From Saccharibacillus brassicae (GTDB taxonomy: Bacteria > Bacillota > Bacilli > Paenibacillales > Paenibacillaceae): a stretch of 64,000 nt of DNA. The stretch's first letter is position 1. Each line of letters starts with the position of its first letter. Shown here one piece after another: positions 25,381 to 35,041 of this stretch. Location: assembly GCF_006542275.1 (NCBI RefSeq), contig NZ_CP041217.1, positions 1,535,501 through 1,599,500 of the forward strand. Reading direction: 5' to 3'. The translations under genes were made by a program, and so were the position numbers. The notes beneath the pieces are model-generated. The model was not told where the DNA came from, searched no databases, and saw only the letters and a list, made by a program, of their open reading frames with translations.

Positions 25381-26907
25381 CTACTCCTTCAGTACGGCTT
25401 CGATATAGAGCGACGGGTTCGCCAGCGTCTCCCCGGCCTGCGAGACGGGGCCGGATACAAGATTCGCGCCCACGCCGAGCGCGATGACGCACAGCAGCAG
25501 CAGGATGGCCGCTGCGTTGGGCAGCAGGCCCGGACGGGCTGTCGGGGTTGATTTTGACTTTAATTTCGATGTCGATGTCGAAGCTTCCGCGTCCGGCTCC
25601 GCTTCGGGCTCGACGCCCCAGAACGCTTCGCGGAAAATCTTGATAAGCGAGTACAGCGTCAGCAGGCTGGACGCCAGCGCGACCAACGACAGCGTCAGCA
25701 TCCCGTCTTCAAGGCCCCCGCGGACGATCAGCACTTTGCCCGCAAAGCCGCTCAGCGGCGGAATGCCCGTCAGCGCAAGCGCCAGCAGGAAAAACATCCA
25801 CCCGAGTCCGGGACGTCTGCGGATCAGTCCGCCCATGCCGTCCAGATGATCGGTTCCGGCCGCCGCGATCAGCATGCCGCCGAGGACGAACATCAATCCT
25901 TTGGACAAAATGTCGTGCAGCATGTAGAAGACGACGCCGTCCATGCCGTCGCGCGTCCCCGTCGCCAGACCGAACGCGACGAAGCCGACGCCGATCAGCA
26001 CATTAAAATTCAGAATGCGCGGAATATCGCGGTAAGCGGCCGCGCCGATCCCGCCCAGAATCATCGTGGCCGCGGCCATGCCGGCGATCCACGTATGCGT
26101 CAGCGCAGCGTCGTAAGGAAAGATCAGCGTGAACGTCCGAACGATCGCGTACAGCCCTACTTTGGTCAGCAGCGCCCCGAACAGCGCGCGCACGGCGAAC
26201 GGCGGCGCCGCATACGAACCGGGCAGCCAGAAGAACAGGAACAATCCCGCTTTGAGCGAGAACACGATCAGGAACAGCACGGCGACGACGTTCAGCACCC
26301 CGCTCTGGCCGACTTCGGCGATCCGCTCCGACAGATGCGCCATATTCAGCGTGCCGACCGACGCGTACAGATAAGCGACGGCGGCGACGAACAGCGTCGA
26401 AGACAGAATATTGACCAGCAGATATTTGGGCGCTTCGCGCATCTGCTTCCGGGAACCGCCGAGCGTAATAAGCGCATACGACGAGATCAGCATCACTTCG
26501 AAGAAGACGAACAGATTGAAGATGTCGCCGGTCAGGAACGAACCGTAGACGCCGACGAGCAGGAAGTGAAAGAACGTATAGTAGTAATGTTCTTCCCGTT
26601 CCCGGCCGATCGTCGAGAACGAATAGATCAAGACGGCAAGTCCGGTAATCGAAGCGGCCAATACCAGCAGCGCGGCGAACAGATCGGCGACGAACACGAT
26701 GCCGTAAGGCGGCGCCCAGCCGCCGAATTGCAGCGTCTGGATACCGTGATCCCGCACCCGGAACACGATGAGTGCGGCGACGGCGACGTTCGCGATTCCG
26801 CCGACCAGGGCGATTGCTCGCTGCAGCCGTACTTTTTTGCGGAAAAACATCAAAAACACGGCGAGGGCCATCGGCAGCAGGACGGGCAGCACAAGCAGAT
26901 TGTTCAA
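25381..26907 (-). CDS. mrpD: Na+/H+ antiporter subunit D
   Basis: 508-residue proton-pumping-type subunit homologous to complex I NuoN/NuoM, with about 14 helices. Conserved transport residues are visible: FFEVMLISSYALI (Glu on helix 5), SLKAGLFLFFWLPGSYAAPP (Lys and Pro-rich kink) and HDILSKGLMFVLGG (Lys). A hydrophilic insert of about 25 Ser/Thr/Lys/Glu residues (AEASTSTSKLKSKSTPTARP) interrupts the late helices and is not typical of family members. It overlaps mrpC by 4 bases. Confidence 0.95.
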   Translation of the reverse strand: MNNLLVLPVLLPMALAVFLMFFRKKVRLQRAIALVGGIANVAVAALIVFRVRDHGIQTLQFGGWAPPYGIVFVADLFAALLVLAASITGLAVLIYSFSTIGREREEHYYYTFFHFLLVGVYGSFLTGDIFNLFVFFEVMLISSYALITLGGSRKQMREAPKYLLVNILSSTLFVAAVAYLYASVGTLNMAHLSERIAEVGQSGVLNVVAVLFLIVFSLKAGLFLFFWLPGSYAAPPFAVRALFGALLTKVGLYAIVRTFTLIFPYDAALTHTWIAGMAAATMILGGIGAAAYRDIPRILNFNVLIGVGFVAFGLATGTRDGMDGVVFYMLHDILSKGLMFVLGGMLIAAAGTDHLDGMGGLIRRRPGLGWMFFLLALALTGIPPLSGFAGKVLIVRGGLEDGMLTLSLVALASSLLTLYSLIKIFREAFWGVEPEAEPDAEASTSTSKLKSKSTPTARPGLLPNAAAILLLLCVIALGVGANLVSGPVSQAGETLANPSLYIEAVLKE

Positions 26908-27254
26908 GATTCCCCCTCCCCGCCGCGGACTTCGTCCGCCGCATCGATCTCATCCGTGCCACGCGTCTGGTACGCCCGGTAAGCGAGGACGAAATAGAGC
27001 GCGGTCACGCCGAAGCTGATCACGATCGAAGTCAGGATCAGCGCCTGCGGCAGGGGATCGGCGTAAGAGTCGCTGCCGCTACCGAGGACGGGAGCCGCGC
27101 CGCGCTTCAGGCCAGCCATCGTCAGCAGCAGCAGATGGACGCCGTGCGTCAGCAGCGACGTGCCGAGAATGATCCGCAGCAGGCTTTTGGACAAAATCAG
27201 ATAGACGCCGATCATGAACAGCAGGCCGACGGCGATTGCCATTATCCATTCCAT
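26904..27254 (-). CDS. mrpC: Na+/H+ antiporter subunit C
   Basis: 116-residue NuoK-like subunit with three helices. It starts MEWIMAIAVGLLFMIGVYLI and has the core DPLPQALILTSIVISFGVTA, diagnostic of MnhC/MrpC. It starts one base after the mrpA stop and overlaps mrpD by four bases. Confidence 0.95.
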   Translation of the reverse strand: MEWIMAIAVGLLFMIGVYLILSKSLLRIILGTSLLTHGVHLLLLTMAGLKRGAAPVLGSGSDSYADPLPQALILTSIVISFGVTALYFVLAYRAYQTRGTDEIDAADEVRGGEGES

Positions 27255-27255
27255 G

Positions 27256-30117
27256 TCAATCTTCCCCCTTTATGCTGAAAATGATAGTCATGACGACGCC
27301 GACGACGGCCAGATACACGCCCAGATCGAACAGGACGGCGGTCGCAAGTTCGGTATCGCCCAGAATCGGCAGGTCGAAATGGCCGAACGCATGGCTTAGG
27401 AACGGAGCGCCGAACAAGAACGAACCGGAAGCGGTCAGGATCGCGACGGACAGGCCGATCGCGGTCATAAGCCGGTAATTGACCGGAAGGACGCGGCGCA
27501 CCGTATCCATGCCGAACGATACCGCAAGCAGGATCAGCGCGGAAGCCGTCATCAAGGCGGCGATAAATCCGCCGCCGGGGTTGTTGTGCCCCGCGAAGAA
27601 CAGATAGAGCGAGAACGTGATGATGATCAGGATGATCACCCGCGACATCGTGCGCAGGATCACGTCGTTGCTGACGAGCGGGAAGCCTTTTTGATTTGCG
27701 GCCGCCTGCTGTGCGTTCCCGGCTTCGGGCTTCGTCCGGGCGCCCAGCTTGATCATGCCGTAAATGCCGAGCGAAGCGATGCCGAGCACCATGATCTCGA
27801 ACAGCGTATCGAAGCCCCGGAAGTCGACGAGGATAACGTTGACGACGTTTTTGCCGCCGGCAAGCTCGTAACTCCCGTTCAGGAAATACTCCGAGATCGG
27901 TACGAACGGGCTGCTGCCCATCGCCGCCAGAGCGATCAGCGTCATCGTTGCGCCGACCGCGGCCGCCACGATCAGGTTCAGCCATTTGAACGTGAGCTTT
28001 TCCGTTTTGACCGATTTGAGCTTGGGCAAATATTTGAAGCAGAGCAGGAACAAGATGACGGATACCGTCTCCACGATCATCTGCGTCAGCGCAAGATCGG
28101 GCGCGCGGAAGATCAGGAACAGCGCCGTGACCATGTACCCGGCCGAGCCGGTGAACAGGATCGCGTTCACCCGCGAGCGGGCAAACGGCACCGCCGCCGC
28201 CGAACCGACCATCACGAGCACCAGTCCGACCTCGTAGAACGTAATCGGCGCGTACCGATCCATGCCGAACCGGATATTCGGCGAGAACAGCAGCGTGCCG
28301 CCGACCGCGGCGACGAGGAACAGCAAAATATAGATCAGGTAGTGCCGGACCGAACCGGTCATGTACAGATCGGTTCCCCGGCGCCCTCCGCTCTCCAGCA
28401 GGTTCAGGCCGCCGTTATACAGCCGGTTCAACCCTTCGCGGCCGCTCCGTTCGCGGTCCATGATCCGCAGCCGGGTATAGGTCCGGTATAGGATGAGGCC
28501 AAGTCCCACGACGCCGAGCGTCATGAACAGTTCCGGCGTCCAGCCGTGCCAGAAATGGATCGGGACATGGGCCTGCTGCGCGGTCAGCGCGCCGCCGTTC
28601 ACGGCTGCGACGGCCGGATCGATCAGCGACGCCGCAAGGCCGTTCGTCACGACTGCGAAGACAAGCGCAAGCGAGACCAGCAGCACCGGCGCGGCCAGCA
28701 GGCCGGCCGAAGCTTCGTGCGGCTTGTTGTCCAGCTTGTCGAGCTGCAATTTGCCTCCGAACGTCTTGAAGACGAGGATCAGGCTGTAGACGAACGTGAA
28801 CACGCTGGCGATCCACGCCAGCACCGCGAACCCAATCATCCAGCTGCCCGCCCCCGCCGCCTCGAAATCGCGAAGGTTGACCATCGCCGTGAAGAACATT
28901 TCCTTGCTCAGGAAGCCGCTGAACGGCGGCAGGCCGGCCATCGAGAATGCGCCGATCAGGGCGATCGTGAACGTGACCGGCATCAGCCGCATCAATCCGC
29001 CCAGATTGCGCAGATCCCGCGTATTCGCTTCATGGTCGACGATGCCGACGACCATGAACAGCGAACCTTTGAACACCGCGTGGTTGATCAGATGGAACAC
29101 CGCGGCCGTCGTGGCGAGGCTGAAGAAGACGGCCTGCTCGGTCCCGGGGAAAAAGGCGGACGCCGAACCGACGCCGAGCAGGCACATGATCAGTCCGAGC
29201 TGGCTGATCGTCGAGTAGGCGAGCAGCGCTTTGAGGTCGGTCTGCCGGATCGCCTTGAACGAACCGTAGCACAAAGTAATCAGGCCGGTCAGCGACACGA
29301 TCCAGAACCATTCGGATACGCCGGCGAAGACCGGACTCATGCGGGCAACCAGATACAGGCCCGCTTTCACCATCGTAGCCGAGTGCAGATAGGCGCTGAC
29401 CGGCGTCGGCGCTTCCATGGCGTCCGGCAGCCAGATATGGAACGGGAACTGGGCCGACTTCGTAAAGGCGCCCAGCAGCACCAGAATCATCGCCGGCAGA
29501 AACAGCGAATGCCCGGTCAATCCCGCGGCCTGCGCCGCGATCTCCCGAATGCTGTACGAACCGGTCATGACGTACAGCAGGTTGAATCCGGCGAACATCG
29601 CCAGCCCGCCGAACACCGTAATGAGCATCGACTTCAGCGCGCCGTACCGGGAACGCTCGCGCCGGTACCAGAACGCGATCAGCAGGAAGGAAGCGACGCT
29701 GGTCAGTTCCCAGAAGGCATACAGCACCATCAGATTGTCCGACAGCACGACGCCGAGCATGGAACCCATGAACAGCAGCAGATACAGGTAGAAATTTCGC
29801 AGCGACTCCATGCCCCTGCTCATATAGAAGATCGAATACCAGACGACGAGCGCGCCGATGCCCGTAATGAGCAGCACGAACAGCAGGCTCCAGCCGTCGA
29901 GCACGAGCGACAGGTCGATGCCGAGACCCGGCATCCACGGGAGGGTCGCGGAGAGGACTTCTCCGCTGCGAACCCGCGGCAGCAGAACAATGAACAAAGC
30001 GAACAAAGCGACGGGAACGGGCAGTACGGCCCAGCCCGGATGAACGCGGGGCAGCCTTTTCATCAGCGGAATAAGAGCGGCCCATAGAAAAGGCAGTAAA
30101 ACGGCGGCATGCAGCAC
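27256..30117 (-). CDS. mrpA: Na+/H+ antiporter subunit A fused to subunit B
   Basis: 953 residues, first gene of the Mrp operon, GTG start at 30117 with AGGAGG upstream. Residues ~1-790 are the NuoL-like MrpA: FWELTSVASFLLIAFWY, LPDAMEAPTPVSAYLHSATM and HAVFKGSLFMVVGIVDHEAN hold the transport Glu, Lys and His residues. An MrpB-like domain follows from about residue 810 (NDVILRTMSRVIILIIITFS, NNPGGGFIAALMTASALILL). No separate mrpB is present, so the operon is A(B)-C-D-E-F-G. Bacilli more often have seven separate genes; the fused layout is described as group 2. Confidence 0.95.
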   Translation of the reverse strand: MLHAAVLLPFLWAALIPLMKRLPRVHPGWAVLPVPVALFALFIVLLPRVRSGEVLSATLPWMPGLGIDLSLVLDGWSLLFVLLITGIGALVVWYSIFYMSRGMESLRNFYLYLLLFMGSMLGVVLSDNLMVLYAFWELTSVASFLLIAFWYRRERSRYGALKSMLITVFGGLAMFAGFNLLYVMTGSYSIREIAAQAAGLTGHSLFLPAMILVLLGAFTKSAQFPFHIWLPDAMEAPTPVSAYLHSATMVKAGLYLVARMSPVFAGVSEWFWIVSLTGLITLCYGSFKAIRQTDLKALLAYSTISQLGLIMCLLGVGSASAFFPGTEQAVFFSLATTAAVFHLINHAVFKGSLFMVVGIVDHEANTRDLRNLGGLMRLMPVTFTIALIGAFSMAGLPPFSGFLSKEMFFTAMVNLRDFEAAGAGSWMIGFAVLAWIASVFTFVYSLILVFKTFGGKLQLDKLDNKPHEASAGLLAAPVLLVSLALVFAVVTNGLAASLIDPAVAAVNGGALTAQQAHVPIHFWHGWTPELFMTLGVVGLGLILYRTYTRLRIMDRERSGREGLNRLYNGGLNLLESGGRRGTDLYMTGSVRHYLIYILLFLVAAVGGTLLFSPNIRFGMDRYAPITFYEVGLVLVMVGSAAAVPFARSRVNAILFTGSAGYMVTALFLIFRAPDLALTQMIVETVSVILFLLCFKYLPKLKSVKTEKLTFKWLNLIVAAAVGATMTLIALAAMGSSPFVPISEYFLNGSYELAGGKNVVNVILVDFRGFDTLFEIMVLGIASLGIYGMIKLGARTKPEAGNAQQAAANQKGFPLVSNDVILRTMSRVIILIIITFSLYLFFAGHNNPGGGFIAALMTASALILLAVSFGMDTVRRVLPVNYRLMTAIGLSVAILTASGSFLFGAPFLSHAFGHFDLPILGDTELATAVLFDLGVYLAVVGVVMTIIFSIKGED

Positions 30118-30151
30118 GTGTAAGCGTTCCTCCTTTCGGAATGGCAGCGGT

Positions 30152-30796
30152 TCAGGATCGGGATTTGATCCATTCTCCCTGCACGATTTTTACGTATTCG
30201 GCTTGTCCGTCCTTCACGATCTTGAACAAGCCGCTGTCGAAGTCGGTATCCAGCTCGCGGAAAAAGACGCCCTTGATCGCATCTTCTCCGGAAGCTTCCC
30301 TGCTGAGCGTGTAGCGCCCTCTCCGGGGAACGAGGTAAGCGGCAAAGCCCTGCTCGTGCGTGTCTTCAAGCTGTTCGGGATAGCGCTGCACGGCGACGAT
30401 ATGCAGATCGACCGCGCCGATCCGCTCCAGCAGTTCGTCGACGAAATCGCCATGCGTGATCTCGTGCCAGAACGATTGGCTCGCATGCCCGATCAAGATC
30501 TGGGTCACGCCGAGTTCTTTGGCCGCGGCCGCGATCACGTCCGGCGTTTTGAGCCCTGCGCCGCAGGCGCGCACGAGAAATTCGCCGCCGTTTTCTTCCG
30601 TCTGCCTGCGCCAGCCCGCGACGTAACGTTCTTTCTCGGGATTGTATTCTTCGCGCTTCGCCGGAGCGACGGTCAGTACCCGAAGCGGCGCGTTCAGCAG
30701 CTTCGCCAGCCGGCTCCCCCGCTGAATAAGGCGCTGCCCGTGCGGTCCGTAATGCACGCACACCAATATACTTTCCTGCTGCCTGTCCATTTCCAC
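30152..30796 (-). CDS. Usp-like protein related to the KdpD N-terminal universal stress domain
   Basis: 214 residues. The first ~130 resemble the USP_OKCHK/KdpD-Usp domain: ILVCVHYGPHGQRLIQRGSR, LRVLTVAP and GVTQILIGHASQSFWHEI. The last ~70 residues have no recognised fold. GTG at 30796 follows GGAGGGG by seven bases. It lies 34 bases upstream of mrpA on the same strand, so it is probably the first gene of the antiporter operon. A cation- or nucleotide-sensing role for Mrp is an inference from position. Confidence 0.8.
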   Translation of the reverse strand: MEMDRQQESILVCVHYGPHGQRLIQRGSRLAKLLNAPLRVLTVAPAKREEYNPEKERYVAGWRRQTEENGGEFLVRACGAGLKTPDVIAAAAKELGVTQILIGHASQSFWHEITHGDFVDELLERIGAVDLHIVAVQRYPEQLEDTHEQGFAAYLVPRRGRYTLSREASGEDAIKGVFFRELDTDFDSGLFKIVKDGQAEYVKIVQGEWIKSRS

Positions 30797-30856
30797 GTCG
30801 TAACCCCTCCATTTTGTTATTTTCTGTCTATTACCCTTAAAAAACCTCTAAAAAAG

Positions 30857-30885
30857 CATAAAAAGAGCCCGCTGTTGGCAGGCTC
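30857..30885 (-). terminator. Terminator after uvrC
   Basis: GAGCCCGC (30865-30872) pairs with GCAGGCTC (30878-30885) with one mismatch; on the minus strand TTTTTATGCTTTTTT follows. It separates uvrC from the Usp-mrp operon. Confidence 0.75.
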
Positions 30886-30978
30886 CTCCGGGTAAATCCT
30901 ATACAATTACTGACCATTATATCCAGCCCGCGCGCAAAAGTAAAGGCGGCGGGGTCAAAGCCTGATCCGGCGGCCTAT

Positions 30979-33132
30979 TCAGTCGTTCGGGTTCGGCGTC
31001 GGCCCGTCTTTGAGCGCGTCGAGAATCTGGCGCGCCAGCTTGTCGCCGATCGACAGCGGACGGAAATCTTCGACCGACGCTTCGCGGATCTTCTTGAGCG
31101 AACCGAAATGCTTCAGCAGCAGCTGCCGGCGCTTGTCGCCGATGCCGGGAATCGAATCGAGCTTCGACGTCACCATCGACTTGGCCCGCTGTTCGCGGTG
31201 GAACGAGATCGCGAAGCGGTGAACTTCGTCCTGAATGCGCTGGAGCAGGTAGAACTCTTCGCTGTCGCGCGCAAGCGGCACGACCTGCGGCGGATCGCCG
31301 CTCATAAGCTGCGCGGTCCGGTGCTTGGCGTCCTTGACCAGGCCCGCCACCGGAATGCTCAGCCCCAGTTCGTTCTCCAGCACGTCGATCGCGACGGAGA
31401 TTTGGCCTTTGCCACCGTCGACGAGGACGAGATCGGGCATCGGCAAATTTTCTTTGAGCACGCGTTCGTAGCGGCGGCGGATCACTTCGCGCATCGTCGC
31501 GTAATCGTCTGCCCCTTTGACGGTGCGGACTTTGTATTTGCGGTATTCCTGCTTCGCGGGCTTGCCGTCGAGGAACACGACCATCGCCGACACCGGATTG
31601 GTGCCCTGGATATTCGAGTTATCGAACGCCTCGACGCGGTACAGCGTGTCGAAGCCGAGCGCATGGCCCAGCCGGTCGGCCGCGCCGCTCGTACGCTCCT
31701 CGTGCCGCTCGATCAGGCGGAACTTCTCTTCCAGCGAGACACGCGCGTTCTCGCACGCCATCTCGACCATTTTGCGCTTGGACCCGCGCTTGGGCACAAG
31801 CGTCTTCACGCCCAGCCACTGCTGGAGCGCCGCCGACCCGTTGACGTCGCCGAGCCCCGCCGGACTCTGCGCGTCGTCCGGCAGCGCGGGCGCCGAAGCT
31901 TCGGCGCCCGGGGCGGAAGCGGCGGCGGTATACTCCGCCTGCGCTTCCGCGACCTGCGGCAGCGCTTCGCCGGCCGCCGCTCCCGCCTGCGCCGCCGCAG
32001 CGGCTTCGGCCGCATCGCCTGCGGCCGAGTCGTCCGACGAGACGCCGTCTTCGTCGTCTCCGTCCGCATCGGCGGCATCGTTCGCCGCCATAATGTCGGC
32101 ACGCGAGGCCGCCGCGGCCGGACGGGCTTCGCCGGCGGCGGCTTCCGCGCCGCCTTCGTCCTCATTCGCCGGCAGGAGAATCTCCTGCGGCAGCGCCGGG
32201 TTGTCGCTGTAATACTGCGTCACGTAAGACAGGAAATCGGCGTACGCTTCGCCGTAGAACGGAAAGCTGGACGCGTGCCGCTCGATCATCTTGCCCTGGC
32301 GGATGTACAAAATCTGCACGCACATCCAGCCTTTGTCGACGGAATAGCCGAATACGTCGCGGTCTTTTTTGTCCGTGGCGTTGATCTTCTGCTTTTCCAT
32401 GACCGCTTCGATGTTCTGGATCTGGTCGCGCAGTTCTGTGGCCCGCTCGAAATACAGGTCTTCGGCGGCTTCTTCCATTTTGCGGCGCAGCTCTTTTTTG
32501 ATCTCTTCGTGGCTGCCGCCGAGGAAACGGGAAATCTCGTCGCGGATACCGTCGTAATCTTCTTTTTGAATGTCTTTGACGCACGGCGCCAGACATTGGC
32601 CCATATGGTAGTACAGGCACACTTCCTTCGGCATGACGCCGCATTTGCGCAGCGGATACATCCGGTCGAGCAGCTTCTTCGTCTGCTGGGCGGCGTAGGC
32701 GTTCGGATACGGACCGAAATAGCGCGCCTTGTCCTTGAGCACGCGGCGCGTCACTTCCAGCTTCGGATGGCGCTCGTTCGTAATTTTGATATACGGAAAC
32801 GTCTTGTCGTCCTTGAGCAGCACGTTGTAGCGCGGCTGATGCAGCTTGATCAGATTGCACTCCAGAATGAGCGCTTCCATATTGCTCGACGTGACGATAT
32901 ATTCGAAATCCCGGATGTCGACGACGAGCCGCTGCGTTTTGCCTTCATGGCTGCCCGTAAAATACGACCGTACCCGGTTGCGCAAAATTTTGGCTTTGCC
33001 GACGTAGATGATCGTGCCTTCTCTATTTTTCATCAGGTAGCAGCCCGGCAGTTCCGGGAGCAGCGCAAGCTTGTCCCGAATATGCGCGAGGGCTTTCTCC
33101 TGTTCCTGAATCGTCTCAAGGTGTGGCTCCAC
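30979..33132 (-). CDS. uvrC: Excinuclease ABC subunit C with a ~110-residue Ala/acidic insertion
   Basis: Dual-incision nuclease of nucleotide excision repair, 717 residues against the usual ~600-660. Order: GIY-YIG nuclease (~28-107, [19 protein letters not shown]), Cys cluster ([21 protein letters not shown] in parts), UVR domain binding UvrB (~212-246), then an insertion at residues 325-434 (bases 31831-32160) made mainly of Ala, Asp, Glu and Gly. The RNase H-like endonuclease (VDGGKGQ) and tandem HhH ([19 protein letters not shown]) follow intact. GTG at 33132 is chosen because AGGGAGG precedes it and the domain begins soon after. Confidence 0.93.
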   Translation of the reverse strand: MEPHLETIQEQEKALAHIRDKLALLPELPGCYLMKNREGTIIYVGKAKILRNRVRSYFTGSHEGKTQRLVVDIRDFEYIVTSSNMEALILECNLIKLHQPRYNVLLKDDKTFPYIKITNERHPKLEVTRRVLKDKARYFGPYPNAYAAQQTKKLLDRMYPLRKCGVMPKEVCLYYHMGQCLAPCVKDIQKEDYDGIRDEISRFLGGSHEEIKKELRRKMEEAAEDLYFERATELRDQIQNIEAVMEKQKINATDKKDRDVFGYSVDKGWMCVQILYIRQGKMIERHASSFPFYGEAYADFLSYVTQYYSDNPALPQEILLPANEDEGGAEAAAGEARPAAAASRADIMAANDAADADGDDEDGVSSDDSAAGDAAEAAAAAQAGAAAGEALPQVAEAQAEYTAAASAPGAEASAPALPDDAQSPAGLGDVNGSAALQQWLGVKTLVPKRGSKRKMVEMACENARVSLEEKFRLIERHEERTSGAADRLGHALGFDTLYRVEAFDNSNIQGTNPVSAMVVFLDGKPAKQEYRKYKVRTVKGADDYATMREVIRRRYERVLKENLPMPDLVLVDGGKGQISVAIDVLENELGLSIPVAGLVKDAKHRTAQLMSGDPPQVVPLARDSEEFYLLQRIQDEVHRFAISFHREQRAKSMVTSKLDSIPGIGDKRRQLLLKHFGSLKKIREASVEDFRPLSIGDKLARQILDALKDGPTPNPND

Positions 33133-33275
33133 TCTACATTCGACCTCCCTGCATGCTTGCCATGCGATAAGTTTCTCTCGATGCATTACCCTTTTTATTA
33201 TACGCCAAAAAGGTCCGGTATACACCAAAAGACGAACATCCGCTCTCACCGATCCTGCTTTTGAAAAAGAACAAA

Positions 33276-33302
33276 CGAAAAACCCCCGGCATGCGCCGGA
33301 GG
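33276..33302 (-). terminator. Terminator after trxA
   Basis: CCCCCGGC (33283-33290) pairs with GCCGGAGG (33295-33302) with a wobble on the RNA; minus-strand TTTTTCG follows. Confidence 0.7.
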
Positions 33303-33360
33303 TCGTCGTGTCTGCGCCCGTATTCGTTTCGGTAAAAACGTCCGCGGGGCGAAAACAAAA

Positions 33361-33681
33361 TTATTCGTGTTTGGACAATACGCCTTTGAGGGCTTCTTTG
33401 GAGTTTACGCCGATCAGTTTGTCGACCGGTTGTCCGTCCTTGAAGAAGATCATCGTCGGGATACTCATCACGCCGAAACGGGAAGCCGTTTCCGGGTTTT
33501 CGTCCACGTTCACTTTGGCGATTTTGACGTTTGCGCCAACTTCGCCGTCGAGCTCGTCCAGGATCGGAGCGAGCATTTTACAAGGGCCGCACCAAGGTGC
33601 CCAAAAATCGACAAGAACGGTACCTTCGCCCGCTTCAACTTCCGTTCCGAATGTTTGGTCGGATACATTTACAATAGCCAC
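33361..33681 (-). CDS. trxA: Thioredoxin
   Basis: 106-residue cytoplasmic disulfide reductase with the classical active site WAPWCGPCKMLAP and the cis-proline segment VMSIPTMIFFKDG. It is typical length for TrxA. The GTG start at 33681 (MAIVNVSDQTF) is chosen because AAGGAGG lies seven to eight bases upstream; longer in-frame extensions lack one. It is monocistronic, with a TATAAT promoter upstream and a terminator downstream. Confidence 0.97.
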   Translation of the reverse strand: MAIVNVSDQTFGTEVEAGEGTVLVDFWAPWCGPCKMLAPILDELDGEVGANVKIAKVNVDENPETASRFGVMSIPTMIFFKDGQPVDKLIGVNSKEALKGVLSKHE

Positions 33682-33783
33682 GGAAAATTCCTCCTTATAT
33701 GCTGCTGAATTTATCTGGGGTACGCGCGAATGCCCGCACCGTAATCGCATAGTTAAAGATAACTTGCGGTTGTCTACATGTCA

Positions 33784-33812
33784 ATTATAACACGGAATCG
33801 GCCATACTGAAA
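33784..33812 (-). promoter_or_regulatory. Promoter of trxA
   Basis: Perfect minus-strand TATAAT (33784-33789), 17 bases from TTTCAG (33807-33812); the -35 is poor, so an activator or alternative arrangement is possible. Confidence 0.45.
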
Positions 33813-33895
33813 CAAATATTTGTAATAAATTATAAATATCTTACCTTTAGTAAGTGAAGATTGGATGAAGAAGGTTCGGTCTGCGTCGGTCGGGT

Positions 33896-34843
33896 TCAGC
33901 CGCGCTTGTTCTCGCCGAGGACGCGCACGACTTCCACGAACGGCGACACCCGGTTCATCAACCGCTCGCCTTTGTACGCTTCTTCTCCGTCCTTGTTCGT
34001 GAAACTGAGATGTTTCTCAAGCGCGGACAGCGAATAATTGGACGTGTAAAAAGTCGGTTTGCGGTTCATGCGGTGGTTGAGGATCGAACCGAGCACGTGA
34101 TCGCGTACCCACGGCCCCATGTTTTCCGCTCCGATGTCGTCGAAGATCAGCAGATCGGTTTCCTTCATCATCTCCACCGTATCGCGCAGTCTGTCTCCGT
34201 CCTGGATCATCGATTTGACGTCTTCGACGAAGTCGGGCATGTACACGATGACGCCGGAATGGCCTTCCTTCGCCAGCTCGTGCAGCAGATAGCACATGAG
34301 GAACGTCTTGCCCGTGCCGAACGGCCCTTCCAGATACAGCCCTTTGGTCGGCAGCCCGGCGGCCTTCGTCTCGTTGATATAGCGGAAGATGCGATTGACG
34401 GCCGGCGAACGCGCGGGGTCTTTGAGCATGATCTCCACTTCGTCGTAGCCTTCGATCAGAGCCCGTTCATCCACGTAAAAGCTGCGGATCCGGCTGCTGA
34501 TCAGCTTGTCCCGCTCATGGGCGAGCTGCAGATTGCACGGCGTCTTGTGGTCGCGAATCCGCAGCTGGCCGCCCACCTCGTCGACGCTGAGCTTCGTGTA
34601 GTGGCCCTGAAAATCGTTCGGGCACTTGTCGAGACCCGGACATTCGGCGCAGTGCCGCTTCTCCTTCATGTACTCGTACAGGCGGCTCATGTTGCGGATC
34701 AATTCCTGCTCGGTCAGTTCGGGATGCCGCAGCCGAAGCTGGCGCACGTCGGGCTCGTTCAATATTTTGGCTTTGAGGTCTTCGGTTCGCTGGTGAATGC
34801 GCGAACCTCCGAGCTGCTTGAGCACGTTGCCGATCGAGTCCAT
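33896..34843 (-). CDS. dnaI: Primosomal helicase loader DnaI
   Basis: 315-residue AAA+ ATPase that loads the replicative helicase at oriC and restart sites. The N-terminal region has a zinc-binding cluster (CAECPGLDKC, with further Cys/His nearby), followed by Walker A GPFGTGKTFLM and Walker B LLIFDDIGAENMGPW. The ATG at 34843 has GAGAGGAGGAC upstream. In Bacillus dnaB and dnaI are adjacent; here the order is the same but the genes are 547 bases apart, the gap being filled by a structured leader and a repeat array. Confidence 0.95.
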   Translation of the reverse strand: MDSIGNVLKQLGGSRIHQRTEDLKAKILNEPDVRQLRLRHPELTEQELIRNMSRLYEYMKEKRHCAECPGLDKCPNDFQGHYTKLSVDEVGGQLRIRDHKTPCNLQLAHERDKLISSRIRSFYVDERALIEGYDEVEIMLKDPARSPAVNRIFRYINETKAAGLPTKGLYLEGPFGTGKTFLMCYLLHELAKEGHSGVIVYMPDFVEDVKSMIQDGDRLRDTVEMMKETDLLIFDDIGAENMGPWVRDHVLGSILNHRMNRKPTFYTSNYSLSALEKHLSFTNKDGEEAYKGERLMNRVSPFVEVVRVLGENKRG

Positions 34844-34871
34844 GTTTGTCCTCCTCTCATGGTGGCGCTCC

Positions 34872-34964
34872 GCGATGTCGGGGATGGCTCCGGTTGTTTT
34901 CCCTCCTTCGAATCGAAGATTCTCGGGCCGGGGAAAGCCAAAAGTCGCCATCCCTCGACATCGC
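34872..34964. repeat. Large imperfect inverted repeat just upstream of dnaI
   Basis: GCGATGTCGGGGATGGC (34872-34888) pairs with GCCATCCCTCGACATCGC (34947-34964) with one extra base. Inside lie TTTTCCC/GGGGAAA (34897-34903, 34930-34936) and an apical GAATC-GAA-GATTC hairpin (34910-34922). The folded element would end about 28 bases before the dnaI start. Confidence 0.8.
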
Positions 34965-35041
34965 TCCGCTGGTAGGGGTGTAAAAGCATAAAAGATTAAA
35001 GGCGTAAAAGATTAAGGGCTCGAATGCGCCGGGCAGGGCCG

